In this document: one piece after another, positions 16,018-25,517 of the stretch
Layout of the letters: every line of letters starts with the position of its first letter
Numbering within the stretch: position 1 is the first letter of the stretch
Assembly (NCBI GenBank): GCA_963575745.1
Contig: CAUYUJ010010432.1
Location: 1 to 28,471, forward strand
Origin: Prorocentrum cordatum
Taxonomy: Eukaryota; Sar; Dinophyceae; Prorocentrales; Prorocentraceae
Reading direction: 5' to 3'
Length of the DNA: 28,471 bases
Program-made: the position numbers and the translations under genes
Notes under the pieces: model-generated
The model's input: the letters and a program-made list of their open reading frames with translations, nothing else
Told to the model about the DNA's origin: nothing
Database searches by the model: none

Positions 16018-16620
16018 AAGACGTCACCAAGACGGTCCTCTTACCCTCGCACCCCCTTGAATAGCATTGACCCGCTTCACCATCCTACCCTCTTGCCCCT
16101 GCCCCCTGGACAGCATTGACCGTCTTCGCAGTCTTACTCTGTTACCTTCTTACATCCCGGGCTCGGCCTCAAGACGTCACCAAGACGATCTTCTTGCCCT
16201 CGCACCCCCCTGAATAGCATTGACCCGCTTCACCACCCTACCCTCTTGCCCCGTGGCCCCCTGGACAGCATTCACCGTCATCGCAGTCTTACTCTCTTAC
16301 CTTCTTCCACCCCGGGCTCGGCCTCAAGACGTCACCAAGACGATCCTCTTACCGTCGCACCCCCCTGAATAGCATTAGCCCGCTTCACCATCCTACCCTC
16401 TTGCCCCCCTTCCCCCTGCACAGCATTCACCGTCTTCGCAGTCTTACTCTCTTACCTTCTTACACCCCGGGCTCGGCCTCAAGACGTCACCAAGACAATC
16501 CTTTTACACTCGCACCCCCCGAATAGCATTGACCCGCTTCACCACCCTACCCTCTTGCCCCCCTTCCCCCTGGACAGCACTCACCGTCTTCGCAATCTCA
16601 CTCTCTTACCTTCTTACTAT
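16018..16620 (+). repeat. 155-bp tandem array, about four units
   Basis: AAGACGTCACCAAGAC occurs at 16018, 16171, 16326 and 16481 (spacing 153, 155, 155). Each unit continues with CCTCGCACCCCC, GAATAGCATTGACCCGCTTC, CACCCTACCCTCTTGCCCC, GGACAGCATT and GTCTTACTCTCTTACCTTC. The fourth unit is incomplete. No coding value seen. Confidence 0.9.
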
Positions 16621-16861
16621 CCGGCCCTCGCCATCGCATTTTCATTGTGCTTTATTACCCTCGTGGCGCTCTTTTCTCGTCAGCCCTGAGACCTTCTTGC
16701 CCTCTCAGCCCTCTTACCCCCTCAATCCTCCTGACCTTCCTGCCACGCTAAACCTCTCCGCCCTCCTGACATGGACAAGGGAGGGGGCAGGGATGGATGG
16801 GTGTTAAAGGCGATTGTCACGCGTGCCGGGCCCAGGCGTCGGAAAGAGGGTGCAGGAGGGG

Positions 16862-17117
16862 GGCGGAGGGAGAAGGGAAGCAAGACTGTAAATTGACGTT
16901 TTTGCTGTCGCTGCGATTGGAGCGTTACGGACGGCAGGAGGCTCATGAGGAGGGCGGGCGGGACTTTCACTTTCGTCTCGTTAACAGGGGGAAGGCGGAG
17001 GGAGAAGGGAAGCAAAATGGGAAGCAAAATTGTAAATTTACGTTCTTGCTTTCTCTTTGCGATTGGAGCGTTACTGACGGCAGGAGGATCATGAGGAGGA
17101 GGGGCAGCGGGAACTTA
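16862..17117 (+). repeat. Two direct repeats of about 110-120 bp
   Basis: GGCGGAGGGAGAAGGGAAGC starts at 16862 and again at 16995. Both continue with TGTAAATT, ACGTT, GCGATTGGAGCGTTAC, GACGGCAGGAGG and TCATGAGGAGG. The second has an inserted AAAATGGGAAGC duplication. Confidence 0.85.
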
Positions 17118-17216
17118 CACATCCTCTGGATTCACGCAGCATTAAGTTTCAATTGTATTCGGTTTCGCACGTTCTCGGTTTCACCATTTTTTTTAGCAGC
17201 GCACGTTTGAGCTTCA

Positions 17217-17385
17217 TGGAGTAGGGTCAGAGACTTCACGCTTGTAAGTTTAGGCTCCGTTGTCGGGGGGACTTGGATCGTGGACTAGTGTCCTCTCGCT
17301 TTTGTGTTTTGTGGAGCAGCGTCAGCGACCTCGCGCTTGCACTGCCCGCGGTAATTGGATGAAAGCAACGTGTCGTGGACTAGTA
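17217..17385 (+). repeat. Two diverged direct repeats of about 93 bp
   Basis: TGGAGTAGGGTCAGAGAC at 17218 corresponds to TGGAGCAGCGTCAGCGAC at 17311. CGTGGACTAGT occurs at 17279 and 17373. The middle parts are strongly diverged. Confidence 0.7.
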
Positions 17386-17944
17386 CTTGCTGTTGTCTGC
17401 CTTCCTGCGTCCCAAATCCCCCAGTTCTCCGCTGCGCCAAACAATTCTTCACGCTTCGCGTATCCCCGCCATCCCGCCCCCACCAGCCCGTGCCTTCTCG
17501 GGCTATGTTGTGCCATCTTGGGCGTCGTCGTCTTTGGCGTCGTCGGCGTCACCATTGCGTTGCCCCGGGCGATTGTTTGTCGTGTTTCCCCCGCCGCAGC
17601 GGCGGAGGAGGAGGCGGATGAGGAGGAAGAGAACGACTTTTCGGTCGCTTTGCGCAGTTTTGGAGACCGGTTTGGGTTATTCGTGCCTGATCGGAGGTCC
17701 TATGTGGCTATCTTGCCATCTGAGGCCTTTGAATCAGCTTGGGCTACTTGTGCCATTGTGGAGGCCCTATGAGGCCTTCGATTCATCTTGGGTTATCTTG
17801 TTCCATCCTGGCTGGAGCTCGCACGATGTCGGGGCTGTGCTCAAGGCTAGCATCATCATCATTGTATCCGCTTGGGCCCAAGCCTCACGTCCGGGCGCGG
17901 GTTGCGCACAGGGCGCCACGAGCCGTTAGCGCGGCAAGTCGGGG
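17386..17944. other. Upstream region of the RING gene with 50-bp repeats
   Basis: It contains a GGAGGAGGAGGCGGATGAGG tract near 17604 and two 50-bp-spaced units at 17720 and 17770 (TGAGGCCTTYGAWTCA, CTTGGGYTA, TTGTKCCAT). At 17849-17880 CATCATCATCATTG and CTTGGGCCCAAGCC resemble 183-212 upstream of gene A. An in-frame TAG at 17927 supports the ATG at 17945. No gene seen; this is the likely 5' region of the RING transcript. Confidence 0.5.
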
Positions 17945-19591
17945 ATGGCGGGGAACGCGGAGGACCGGGACACTATGTGCGCGATCTGCTGGTCAGACTT
18001 TGACGAGGCGCCTTGCGAGGCGTTGATGTGCGGGCACGTTTTCCATGCAGAGTGCTTGGCGCGAGACATGGAGGCAAGGGGCGTTTCTAAACGGCTGCAG
18101 CGATGCCCAAAATGCAAGATGACAGCAGACGCAGCAGAGAAGGCGCCAGTGGCAGGGGGCCACGGCGTCTTTGCGATCCCGGACGCCCAGGGGGGGACGC
18201 GGGTGCTTCGTCGCCGAGCGCAGGCCAGGGCATCCGGCATCTGCGGCGCCGGCAGTTCCTCCGGCGACGCTGCGGGGGCTGCGACGGATGGCCAGAACGG
18301 CAGCGCGCTTCCAGCAGCGGAGGCGGCGCCCGCCGCCGCCGCGGTTCCCCAGGACATCGTGCCTGCGGAGGCGGCGCCCGCCGACGCCGCAGCGGTTCCC
18401 CGGGACATCGTGCCCGCCGCGGGCGCCCCCATGGACATCGTGCCCGCTGCCAGTCAGGGCGGCGAGCTGGCTGGCAGCCAAGCCGGCGACGGCGAGCTGG
18501 CTGGCAGCCAAGCCGGCGACGGCCCGGTCATGCTCGACCCCCTCCGCGGGCTTCAGTGGAGGAGCGCCCCGGCGAAACGACGGAAGATTATGAAGGATGC
18601 CCCGGAGCTGGTGCAGCAGTGGGACGAGAGGATTAGGGCCGCCGCGGGCGCGGGTGCGCTCAACGACGTCCTGTTCAGCAAAGAGACCTCCGCTGGCTTC
18701 GAGAACGCGGAGACCGCGGTGGCGACCATCAAGAAGTGCCTGGAGTCCATCGCCAATGACACTAGGGAACCCCACGAACTTGCAGCTGACCTCGACTTTG
18801 ACCAGCGGCCTGGGCACCCGCTAGTGTGGTACGACGTGGTGAAGCGCATCTGCGACGCTCAGGGCTACCACCACGAGGGCTTCGCGCTCCTCCTCGAGTC
18901 CAACATCGGCTTTTGCGAGCACAGCGAGACGTACCTGACCCACGATTTGGGCTGCACCCACCGTGTCTCGCCGTCGCAGGCGTGTCTCGTGTCGCAGAGT
19001 GCCTCCATGCGCAAGAGCCCCCAGCTCGAGTTGGCGGACAGCCTTATCCTCGACGCCGAGAGCGCGCCACTGGAGTGGGCGGACCGCAAAGTGCTCATGA
19101 CGGACGGGACCAAGAAAGGCACCGAGTCCACCCTAGAGCAGTACAGGCGCGGGCTGCTCAGCAGTTCGGAGGGCGCCAATACGATCTACGTGGAGGGCTA
19201 CTCGAGTAAGGAGGCCAGGATTCACTTCTTCTTCAAGCAGCGCCTGTGCCAGTGGACGCAGGCCGAGTCCATCTCGTCCCCGACGGGGCATGGGCCGATG
19301 GCGCTCGTGAAGGGCACGTACAATTTCGGCTGCCGCATCATCACGCAGCCCGAGACAGCGGACTCGACCATGCGCCCCGGGGCGCAGGGGTGGCACAAGC
19401 GCTTGTCCATCGCGGCGGCGCCTCAGGAGTCGCGTCTTGCAGGGTGGCGCGGAAGCAGCCGCTGTGCAGAGCGCGCGGGGGCCCCCGTCTTCCGCCCCTC
19501 AGCAGCGGGGGCCCCCGGGCGCGCGGCTCGGCGGCCGCGTCGGCGCCCCGGGGGATTTCGTCCCGAGGGCGAACGGCTTCGCCGACACTGA
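17945..19591 (+). CDS. RING-H2 finger protein, N-terminal and central part
   Basis: Predicted E3 ubiquitin ligase-type protein. The RING occupies residues 12-57: C12-x2-C15, C29-x-H31, H34-x2-C37, C54-x2-C57, a complete C3H2C3 set that would bind two zinc ions and recruit an E2 enzyme. The ATG at 17945 follows an in-frame TAG at 17927. Residues 95-200 are low-complexity with repeated VPxDIVPA and two GELAGSQAGD repeats. PAKRRKIMKD near 208 could be a nuclear signal. The later region (about 220-490) looks folded but unfamiliar. From about residue 485 to the stop at 19589-19591 the frame turns Arg/Pro-rich, while a different frame carries GFADTECQDFLKDFYEW, so the stop is probably not the real end. 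Bases 18628-18850 were copied, inverted, to 25518-25734. Confidence 0.75.
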   Translation: MAGNAEDRDTMCAICWSDFDEAPCEALMCGHVFHAECLARDMEARGVSKRLQRCPKCKMTADAAEKAPVAGGHGVFAIPDAQGGTRVLRRRAQARASGICGAGSSSGDAAGAATDGQNGSALPAAEAAPAAAAVPQDIVPAEAAPADAAAVPRDIVPAAGAPMDIVPAASQGGELAGSQAGDGELAGSQAGDGPVMLDPLRGLQWRSAPAKRRKIMKDAPELVQQWDERIRAAAGAGALNDVLFSKETSAGFENAETAVATIKKCLESIANDTREPHELAADLDFDQRPGHPLVWYDVVKRICDAQGYHHEGFALLLESNIGFCEHSETYLTHDLGCTHRVSPSQACLVSQSASMRKSPQLELADSLILDAESAPLEWADRKVLMTDGTKKGTESTLEQYRRGLLSSSEGANTIYVEGYSSKEARIHFFFKQRLCQWTQAESISSPTGHGPMALVKGTYNFGCRIITQPETADSTMRPGAQGWHKRLSIAAAPQESRLAGWRGSSRCAERAGAPVFRPSAAGAPGRAARRPRRRPGGFRPEGERLRRH

Positions 19592-19775
19592 GTGCCAGGA
19601 CTTCCTCAAGGACTTCTACGAATGGTGCGTTATCAACTGCCTCCCGCATCAGCACAGCATTGTTCCGGACGACTTCGCTAGCAGCCTTTACGACGCCATA
19701 GATACTGCTGCGAGCGATGGAGGAGAACCGCATCAACAAGTGGTGGAAGGCAAAGCTTTTGTTTTTCCGTTCTGA
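19437..19775 (+). CDS. Second frame segment of the RING gene
   Basis: Begins at a TTG with no true start. Protein-like sequence from about 19560 reads DFVPRANGFADTECQDFLKD and continues to SSLYDAIDTAAS near 19715. To connect it to the upstream frame one extra base must be skipped, by a 1-nt indel in the GC-rich stretch 19440-19560 or by an intron of length 3n+1. After about 19716 the frame degenerates (GGEPHQQ) and the signal moves to the next frame. It is probably an internal part of the same protein. Confidence 0.45.
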   Translation: MQGGAEAAAVQSARGPPSSAPQQRGPPGARLGGRVGAPGDFVPRANGFADTECQDFLKDFYEWCVINCLPHQHSIVPDDFASSLYDAIDTAASDGGEPHQQVVEGKAFVFPF

Positions 19776-20313
19776 CCTGCTCCGCTCCTCTCTGAGCACC
19801 ATGCGCATCTTCCAGCACTGCGCGGGCGAGCAGGCGCCGCTGCGTAGCCAGATCTCCTTCCTCGAACTGGCCGCGGCGCTGCAGCGCGTGCACCGGCAGT
19901 GGCAGCTTCACCACGGCGCCTACATCTCCATGTTGGCAAAGGACCCGTCCGTGGGCGGGATGGCGCCTGCTCCGCTGGCGGGGCGCTTGCAGTTGTCTTT
20001 GGAGCAGACTTTGCAGGCCGCCCTCTTGCAGCACACGCCTCGAGACGGGCGGATCACGTACACGGCTTTCCGCTTGGCAGTCCGCGGCAAGCGCGGGCCA
20101 GCGTTCAGGGGCGCGACGGGCCAGCCGGGCGTGGGCCCGCTGATGCCGCGCATCAAGGTGGCTGTGGCGGCCCTGGTTGCGGGCGGGGTGCTCGAAGAGG
20201 CGCCCGGCGCGGACCAGGGCTTCGTGAAGGTGGGCTATCTCAAGCAGTCCGAGAAGCAAGCGGCCTTTCGCCGCAGCCTCGGCGTCTCGGTAGAGGTTTT
20301 CCCCGATCCCTGA
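19717..20313 (+). CDS. C-terminal frame segment of the RING gene
   Basis: 198 codons starting at ATG (MEENRINKWWKAKLLFFRSD) and ending at TGA 20311-20313. It is helical with ordinary composition and no recognised domain. If one base is skipped just before the ATG, the upstream frame (SLYDAIDTAAS) continues directly into MEENRINK, so a 1-nt insertion or a small intron is likely. It could alternatively be a separate gene starting at this ATG, but no spacer separates it from the upstream frame. Confidence 0.5.
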   Translation: MEENRINKWWKAKLLFFRSDLLRSSLSTMRIFQHCAGEQAPLRSQISFLELAAALQRVHRQWQLHHGAYISMLAKDPSVGGMAPAPLAGRLQLSLEQTLQAALLQHTPRDGRITYTAFRLAVRGKRGPAFRGATGQPGVGPLMPRIKVAVAALVAGGVLEEAPGADQGFVKVGYLKQSEKQAAFRRSLGVSVEVFPDP

Positions 20314-20651
20314 AGCGGCGCATGCATCCTCGAAGGCGCCCCAGCAGCCCCGCTGCCGAGGCGCGCGCAGGTCGGCGCAACACCGCTGCTTCAATTCGCT
20401 GTCGTGGCGACAGCGCTGCCAGCCTGCGCGCGGCGATTGCGCCAGCCGCCAAGTATTCGGCCACCCCTCGTTTCCTCGGCCGCGGCAAAGGCGATCCACG
20501 CGCCCGCGCGTTTCTGCTGCGTCTGCGGGGCCCCTTCGCTCGACCATGGCCCGATAGGTCCCCGACGGGGGCTCCGTCGCGGCCCCGGGGCGGCCCGGGC
20601 CCCACAGCGGCCCAAGAGAGCTTTTATAGCCCCCAGTGGGCTCGCTCCAAG
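20314..20651. other. Spacer between RING gene and second segment A
   Basis: GC-rich with no clear gene. GAGCTTTTATAGCCCCC at 20619-20635 has a TATA-like word. The boundary is marked by a short hairpin, CGCTCC-AAG-GGAGCG (20643-20657). A frame from 20404 runs through the boundary but is a shadow with no protein-like composition. Confidence 0.45.
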
Positions 20652-20846
20652 GGAGCGTCTACGCCGCCTTGCGCCGTCTCGGGGGCCACCATGGGCTGTC
20701 CGTGCTATTTCGGGGGCCCTCTTAGGCTATCTTGGATCATCTCCGCGGTTGGCGGCGCAGGCGCGGGCGGGCGATATCGCGTTGCGCCCCCCCTGGCCGC
20801 GGTTAGGTGATCTCATGCATCGCCATCGTCGCCACCATCGCTGCAA

Positions 20847-20861
20847 CCATTTGGGCTCAAG
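20847..20861 (+). other. Possible spliced-leader 3' relict, copy 2 of segment A
   Basis: CCATTTGGGCTCAAG matches the last 15 bases of the dinoflagellate leader at 14 positions, one better than copy 1. The bases upstream do not clearly match. Confidence 0.4.
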
Positions 20862-20948
20862 CCAGAGGCCCGGGCTTTCGCTGATCGCGTCTTCGGCCAC
20901 CAGAGCGTCTATGCCGCCGAAGAGAGGCCCGACCGGGGGCCCGCCGCC

Positions 20949-22031
20949 GTGGCCCAGAAAAAGGCCCACCTGGAAGGATTTGCGCGGGGTGCGCGGCGCA
21001 GAGCCTGCCCAGGCGCGGCCGCTGCCGCCGCCCGAGGTGGGCCCGCCCGCGAGCCAAGCCGCTCGGCCGAAGGGGGGCCGAGAGCACCGGCGCACCCGCG
21101 CAAGGCGTGGGCGCCTCGGGCGGCCCTGCCAGAGCTCGGTCCGCGCGACGCAGCGGCGCTGGACGCTGCGCTGGCCCAGCGGGACTCCGCCCGCTCAGGC
21201 GTTGGCGCACGGGCAGACAAGCGGGCGCGCCTGGCGTTGCGCTTTCGCGCGGGGCGCACGCGGGGCACGCTGGCCCGACTGCTCCAGTGTGGACTTGTTA
21301 GCGGCGACGGCGGCCCGGCTGAGACGCTGGCCCCGCGGGCAGGGCTCGCTGGCAAACTTCGAGGCGAGGAGGTGGTCGTCCTCGACGCCTTCGTGTGCCG
21401 CGGCCGCCTTCGGTGCGACGTGGCCCCCGTAGTCCAAGGCTCTGGGGCGGGCGCCGCTGGCGGCGCGCACGTGCTCAGGACGAGTTTGCGGCGTGGTTTG
21501 ACCACGCGTGCCGGTTCTGATCTCACGGACGTGCAGCATCGGTGGCGCTGCCGGTCGATCGTCCGCGGTGTTCCATGGATGGCGCGCGTGCCCGAGGGCG
21601 TGTCGGATGGCGGGCGCGCAGCATCGGTGGCTCCGCGCGCTCTCGTGGAAGACGCGCAGATGTTGCAGTCTTTCCGCCACGCCCTCGCCGGCATGAACGT
21701 CGCGGCGCCCGCGTGCCAGCGGCCCGCGGCGCCAGTCCTCGTGATCCCGAAGGCCGCCGACGATCGCGCCCGGCAATTCCGGCACTGGGTCGCGCGTCAG
21801 CAGGGGGGGGCCGCGCTGCAGCCGAGCGGGGAATGCAGGCGCGGGAGCTACGTTTGGGACTTCCCGTGGCCAGTGCAGCTGGACCGTCAGAGGTGGGTAT
21901 GCTTCACGTGCATGGGCTGTCCACGAACATGGGCATTGCCCGCAGGCGTCGTACGGCGGGCGCGGCGACGACGTCGGGCATCGCTGTTACTTCCCAGTCG
22001 CCGACGAGGACGTGGTGCGCGTCGCCCCTGA
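20949..22031 (+). CDS. N-terminal open frame of transposase-like gene A (copy 2)
   Basis: Counterpart of 298-1380, also without a true ATG. Differences from copy 1 in this reading include T4K, an Ala to Pro change in ELGPRD, His to Arg in AADDRARQ, and two Ala to Val changes near the C-terminus. Most observed differences change the amino acid, consistent with weak constraint or with this not being the coding frame. The cysteine cluster VCFTCMGC is kept. Confidence 0.38.
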   Translation: MAQKKAHLEGFARGARRRACPGAAAAAARGGPAREPSRSAEGGPRAPAHPRKAWAPRAALPELGPRDAAALDAALAQRDSARSGVGARADKRARLALRFRAGRTRGTLARLLQCGLVSGDGGPAETLAPRAGLAGKLRGEEVVVLDAFVCRGRLRCDVAPVVQGSGAGAAGGAHVLRTSLRRGLTTRAGSDLTDVQHRWRCRSIVRGVPWMARVPEGVSDGGRAASVAPRALVEDAQMLQSFRHALAGMNVAAPACQRPAAPVLVIPKAADDRARQFRHWVARQQGGAALQPSGECRRGSYVWDFPWPVQLDRQRWVCFTCMGCPRTWALPAGVVRRARRRRRASLLLPSRRRGRGARRP

Positions 22032-22860
22032 CGCGATCGTCATCCGCGGCAACGCGGCGGAGGGCGGGCAGAAGGAGGGCCGCTGTTACGTGACTGGGAG
22101 GTTCCTGGCGAGATTCCTCTTCTGCCTGAATGACACGCTGAACTTCCGCGAGTGCCGTCGGCAGCTGCTCGGGGAGTACGTCGCCGTCGCGCGCGGCGCG
22201 GAGGCGGGCTTGAGCGACGCCGGCGCGCGGGCAGTCCTCTTCAACATCGCTTTCGCCCTCCCCAAGCGCAAGATGTTGGGCATGATCGCCCCGCGCGCCT
22301 TCTCCGCCCCGATTTCGCGGAGAGTGTCTGAGATGCGGCGCCTGCAGAGTCTCTACAACGGTTCCGGGCTGCGCGTGGACGGCAACTTCAAGCTGGCGAA
22401 GAAGATTTGGAGAGGTGCCGGCAAGTCCCGCCAGAAGCCCTTCAGTTGCGTGCTCGGCATCTGCGGGACGGACGGATCGCCCCTGCTGCCTGTCGCCCCC
22501 GTCCGCGGGGAGGCCTGGATGGACATCAAGCGCGTGCTGCAGCCTCTGCTCGCGGACATCGTCTCTGCTCGCCAGGCCGCCGGCATGTCCTTGGAGGACG
22601 CGTGCCCTGCGTTCGTCAGCACCGACTCCTACAACAAGCACTTCAAGAAGTACGCCGACGTGGTGAATGAGGCGTGCCAGCTTGCCCGGGTGCGGACGGC
22701 TGGCGCCACTCCGCGCGGCCCACTCGCCGCGCGCTGCATAGTCGCGCCTTCCGTCGGCGTGCTCGTGGCAGGCGAGCCGTTCCACGACGTCCTCAACGCG
22801 AGGAGGTGCGTGGAACGACAGCTCGGATCCAGTCGGCTTCGCCGCATCCGCCGCGCCTAG
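22012..22860 (+). CDS. DDE-type transposase-like core (copy 2)
   Basis: Counterpart of 1361-2209 with both candidate acidic residues intact (D123 in VDGNFKLAKK, D205 in STDSYNKH). Only two differences from copy 1 are seen: V4 or V5 to Ala (22025) and one silent change (22110). The same frame breaks as in copy 1 flank it, so the breaks predate the duplication or are introns. Confidence 0.5.
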   Translation: MVRVAPDAIVIRGNAAEGGQKEGRCYVTGRFLARFLFCLNDTLNFRECRRQLLGEYVAVARGAEAGLSDAGARAVLFNIAFALPKRKMLGMIAPRAFSAPISRRVSEMRRLQSLYNGSGLRVDGNFKLAKKIWRGAGKSRQKPFSCVLGICGTDGSPLLPVAPVRGEAWMDIKRVLQPLLADIVSARQAAGMSLEDACPAFVSTDSYNKHFKKYADVVNEACQLARVRTAGATPRGPLAARCIVAPSVGVLVAGEPFHDVLNARRCVERQLGSSRLRRIRRA

Positions 22861-23093
22861 ATCTCAGCTGGCCCATCGAACTGCCGGGCGCCAGAGCCCA
22901 GCCAGCACCGGTTCATTTGTTCGGTTTTCCCCGCAGGGGCGACGGGGCATGACGTGACGAGGAGCGCGGCCGCGCGCCTTGACGGGCGCGGAGAGCGACG
23001 GCTCCGGCGGACTTCTGCCACGACCACGCTGACCTGATCGGCCGGCTGAACGCGCCCCGCGGCCCACCCGAGGAACCGCAAGGCGCGCCTCCC

Positions 23094-23477
23094 GTGCCGG
23101 CGCTTGGAGAGCGCGGGCGCGACCTCCTGCGGACTGCTGTGGCTCAGTCTGCCGCGTCCTTCCAGGAAGCGCTCGCGCAGGATCCAGACGGCGCGCGCGA
23201 TTTGCGCGCGTTCCTCTCGTCGCCAGGGGTTCTCCGCGCGAAAGGCGTCTGGAAGAGCGCGTTCGGCGCGCAGCCGCCGCGCCCCGTGCTCGCGCGGGTT
23301 GCGCGTCGAGCAGGGGCCCAGCTCGACGCCGCGCACGGGTGGCATCTCGCGGCCTTCGGCCCGCCCCGCCGCCACTCTCGGGTCGCGGGCGGGGCCCTAG
23401 AGCATTTGGGGAATGTTTCGGGGGCCTTCTCGGGGACCTCTTGGCAGCTTTCCTGGAGATGCTGGGCGTCTCGTTAG
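23094..23477 (+). CDS. Intermediate open frame of transposase-like gene (copy 2)
   Basis: Counterpart of 2443-2826 and identical in translation. The single base change at 23411 is silent here but changes Lys to Glu in the overlapping 242-codon frame. It has no true start and is open further upstream. Confidence 0.3.
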   Translation: MPALGERGRDLLRTAVAQSAASFQEALAQDPDGARDLRAFLSSPGVLRAKGVWKSAFGAQPPRPVLARVARRAGAQLDAAHGWHLAAFGPPRRHSRVAGGALEHLGNVSGAFSGTSWQLSWRCWASR

Positions 23478-24067
23478 AGCGATTGACCGCGCGCCACGTC
23501 GCGCCCTGGGGCGCGGCGGCGGATAACTACAGGAGCCGCAAGGCATTTAAGCGGGAAATTAAACGAATGCGACGTTGGTACAGTAGTCCCAAGCGCCTGG
23601 CGCGCCGCCGCCGCGGCATCCTGAGGGTCTGCCCAGCCTGCGCCCAGGAAGCGCGCGGCCGCAGATGCGTCTTCAATTCGAAGCTGCGGCGGCATTACAG
23701 CCGCCTTCTCAAGTCGCGACGCTTGAGCGGCTTGCTTGCGTGGCAAGAGTGCGCCGAAGGCTTGCGGGCCGCCGGCGTGGGCCCTCGATCCGGCACCGTC
23801 CCAGTCGAACAGTCTTGGGCCATCACTGCTTCGCACTGGCCATCCGAGACTAAGACTGCAGGAGAGAAAGTTTTCAAGTTTTTTGCAGACTTGTCATTCC
23901 TGCGGTTTTTGTACATGCACTTCCACAGTTCGGCGTTGCCCGCGTGGGTCGACGATGACGTCATGTATTTCCAGCAGAGCGAACGCGCCCGTCTCATGCT
24001 CGAGCCCGAGACAGCTCTGCGGCTGGAGCAAGAGTTGGCGGACGCCGCTCGCCAGAGTTCGCAGTGA
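23339..24067 (+). CDS. C-terminal part of transposase-like gene (copy 2)
   Basis: Counterpart of 2688-3416. Keeps E157 in VPVEQSW, the CPACAQ cluster and the aromatic C-terminal segment. It differs from copy 1 by K25E (outside the convincing protein region), V105A and Y166H, all amino-acid changes with no silent change seen in 729 bases. Confidence 0.5.
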   Translation: MASRGLRPAPPPLSGRGRGPRAFGECFGGLLGDLLAAFLEMLGVSLERLTARHVAPWGAAADNYRSRKAFKREIKRMRRWYSSPKRLARRRRGILRVCPACAQEARGRRCVFNSKLRRHYSRLLKSRRLSGLLAWQECAEGLRAAGVGPRSGTVPVEQSWAITASHWPSETKTAGEKVFKFFADLSFLRFLYMHFHSSALPAWVDDDVMYFQQSERARLMLEPETALRLEQELADAARQSSQ

Positions 24068-24862
24068 GCTGCATGCAGGTTGGCGCAATGCCATGTTAAT
24101 TTTTTGCAGGGGCGAGGGCGACACTGCCCTACCTCCCGTGGTTGGGCCAGCCGCTAACTCTTGTATTGCCTTCGGCCCATTCCACCACCGTGCCTGGGTT
24201 CGTGGTCATGAGCTTCTTGGATGTTCGTCGAGATGTCGCGGGAGACCTCTCGAAAACCTTTTGGAGGCAGTTCAATGTCTCTTAGGGTCGTCCCGGGGCT
24301 TCCAGGGTGGCTCGGGCGCTTCCTGGAGCCTCCCGGTGGCATCTTGGGGCGGAAGGCTCGAGCTGTCGGTTCGGGGGTATTAGGCAGGAGACCTGGGGGC
24401 ATTCCAACTTGCGCCTCAGAGCGCGGTGGCGGATTCGGCCGCCCTGTTCGTCTTCCTCTCCTCCATTCCTCCTCGCCCATCGGCCGCCGCGTCAGCGATC
24501 TACGTGCCAGGCTACGGAAAACGCACCCGTCATCTCAAGTTTGCCAAGCCCCCCCATCGATTGCCTTTTTCCCCCTCGTTCTGCCGCCCGCGCTCGGAGA
24601 GAGCAGGATGGGGCAGGGATGCCAAGACGATGAGGGAGAGGAGGAACACGAGAAGGAGCGTGTGGAGGAGGAATCTGCCCCGCCCGGGCAGGCAATATCG
24701 CGTTGCGTTGCCCCCACCGCGGCGAGTCGGAGGTCCTTCTGGTTTGCCCGTTTCTGGCGGCCTTGGGGCCCGACGGCGGCCCCCTAGGGCCCGAAATCTT
24801 CCCGGAAACGTCGAGCAAAAACGCGCCGCCGCCGCCGCCGAAGACGTCGTTGCTGCCGCCGC

Positions 24863-24907
<45 letters not shown>

Positions 24908-25507
24908 AGTATGTCGTCGATCCCCGACCTTCAAGGATTCTTGCTCGTTTTAGGCCTCTGGGAGCCGCTTTCGGGGCCTGGGACCGTCAAAAACGGATCC
25001 AGGACGAAAAACTATCCCGGGTTGTCGTCGTCGTCGCGACTTGTCCAAATCTTTCGCCCCCCCTTCCGCGCCCCGGGACGCCCTCGCCGCCACGGCTGGA
25101 GAGCGACTAGAGTCTGGCCAGAGCGCGCCCCATCGACAGGTCCACGGGCCGATTTCGCATGGAAGCTCGAGGCTCAAGGATCGAGATCGGGAAACGAGGA
25201 TTTGGGTTCGTCTGGGGGGGCTGGACTGGAAGGACCCCACGAATGCACGTCAGGGCGGGTCGGCAGGGGGGTCCGCCAACTCCTTGTTGATGGAAGGGCT
25301 TGGGCGGTCAACTCGGACACTCCGCGCCGATCGCAAGCTTGAACGGCAAATCAGCGCGTTGGCGCCGAAGCGCATTTAGCATGCAGCTCCCAAAACGCCA
25401 GAATCACGCACGATCCACGGCGGCGCAAGGGCAGGGGGAGGAGGGGGGCGAGAGGGAGGGTGAGGAATGTAAGGGTGAGGATAAAGGGGGCGAGGAGGGG
25501 ACGGTAG
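24068..25507. other. Repeat-rich tail of segment A, copy 2
   Basis: Same content as 3417-4857, with one base fewer near 24093. It includes the (GCC)7(GTC)10 array at 24855-24905, the R2 element at 24952-25004, and the purine tract from about 25435 in which the copy ends. No gene seen. Confidence 0.6.
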
Positions 25508-25517
25508 AAAAGATTAG
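25508..25517. other. Filler at rearrangement junction
   Basis: About ten bases (AAAAGATTAG) match neither the sequence following copy 1 of segment A nor the sequence following 18850 in the RING gene. Short non-templated or multiply copied filler is usual at end-joining or template-switch junctions. Confidence 0.7.

Larger units (their letters stand above)
20652..25507 (+). repeat. Segmental duplication A, copy 2 (direct)
   Basis: This is the second copy of 1-4857. The first base matching window position 1 is 20652; whether homology extends further left cannot be told because copy 1 is cut by the window edge. Copy 2 ends abruptly at 25507 and is followed by filler and two inverted segments instead of the sequence that follows copy 1. 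The GCC/GTC microsatellite inside has the same length in both copies, which suggests recent duplication or homogenisation. Confidence 0.97.

Noticed and set aside
15375-16119. ORFs in the pyrimidine-rich spacer
   Set aside because: Composition reflects CCT/CTT words (Pro/Leu/Ser), several frames are equally open, and none has a supported start or end.
20404-21432. 342-codon ORF crossing the left boundary of the second A copy
   Set aside because: Same shadow frame as 98-781 in copy 1, no ATG, Arg/Pro-rich; the extension upstream of 20652 is chance openness.
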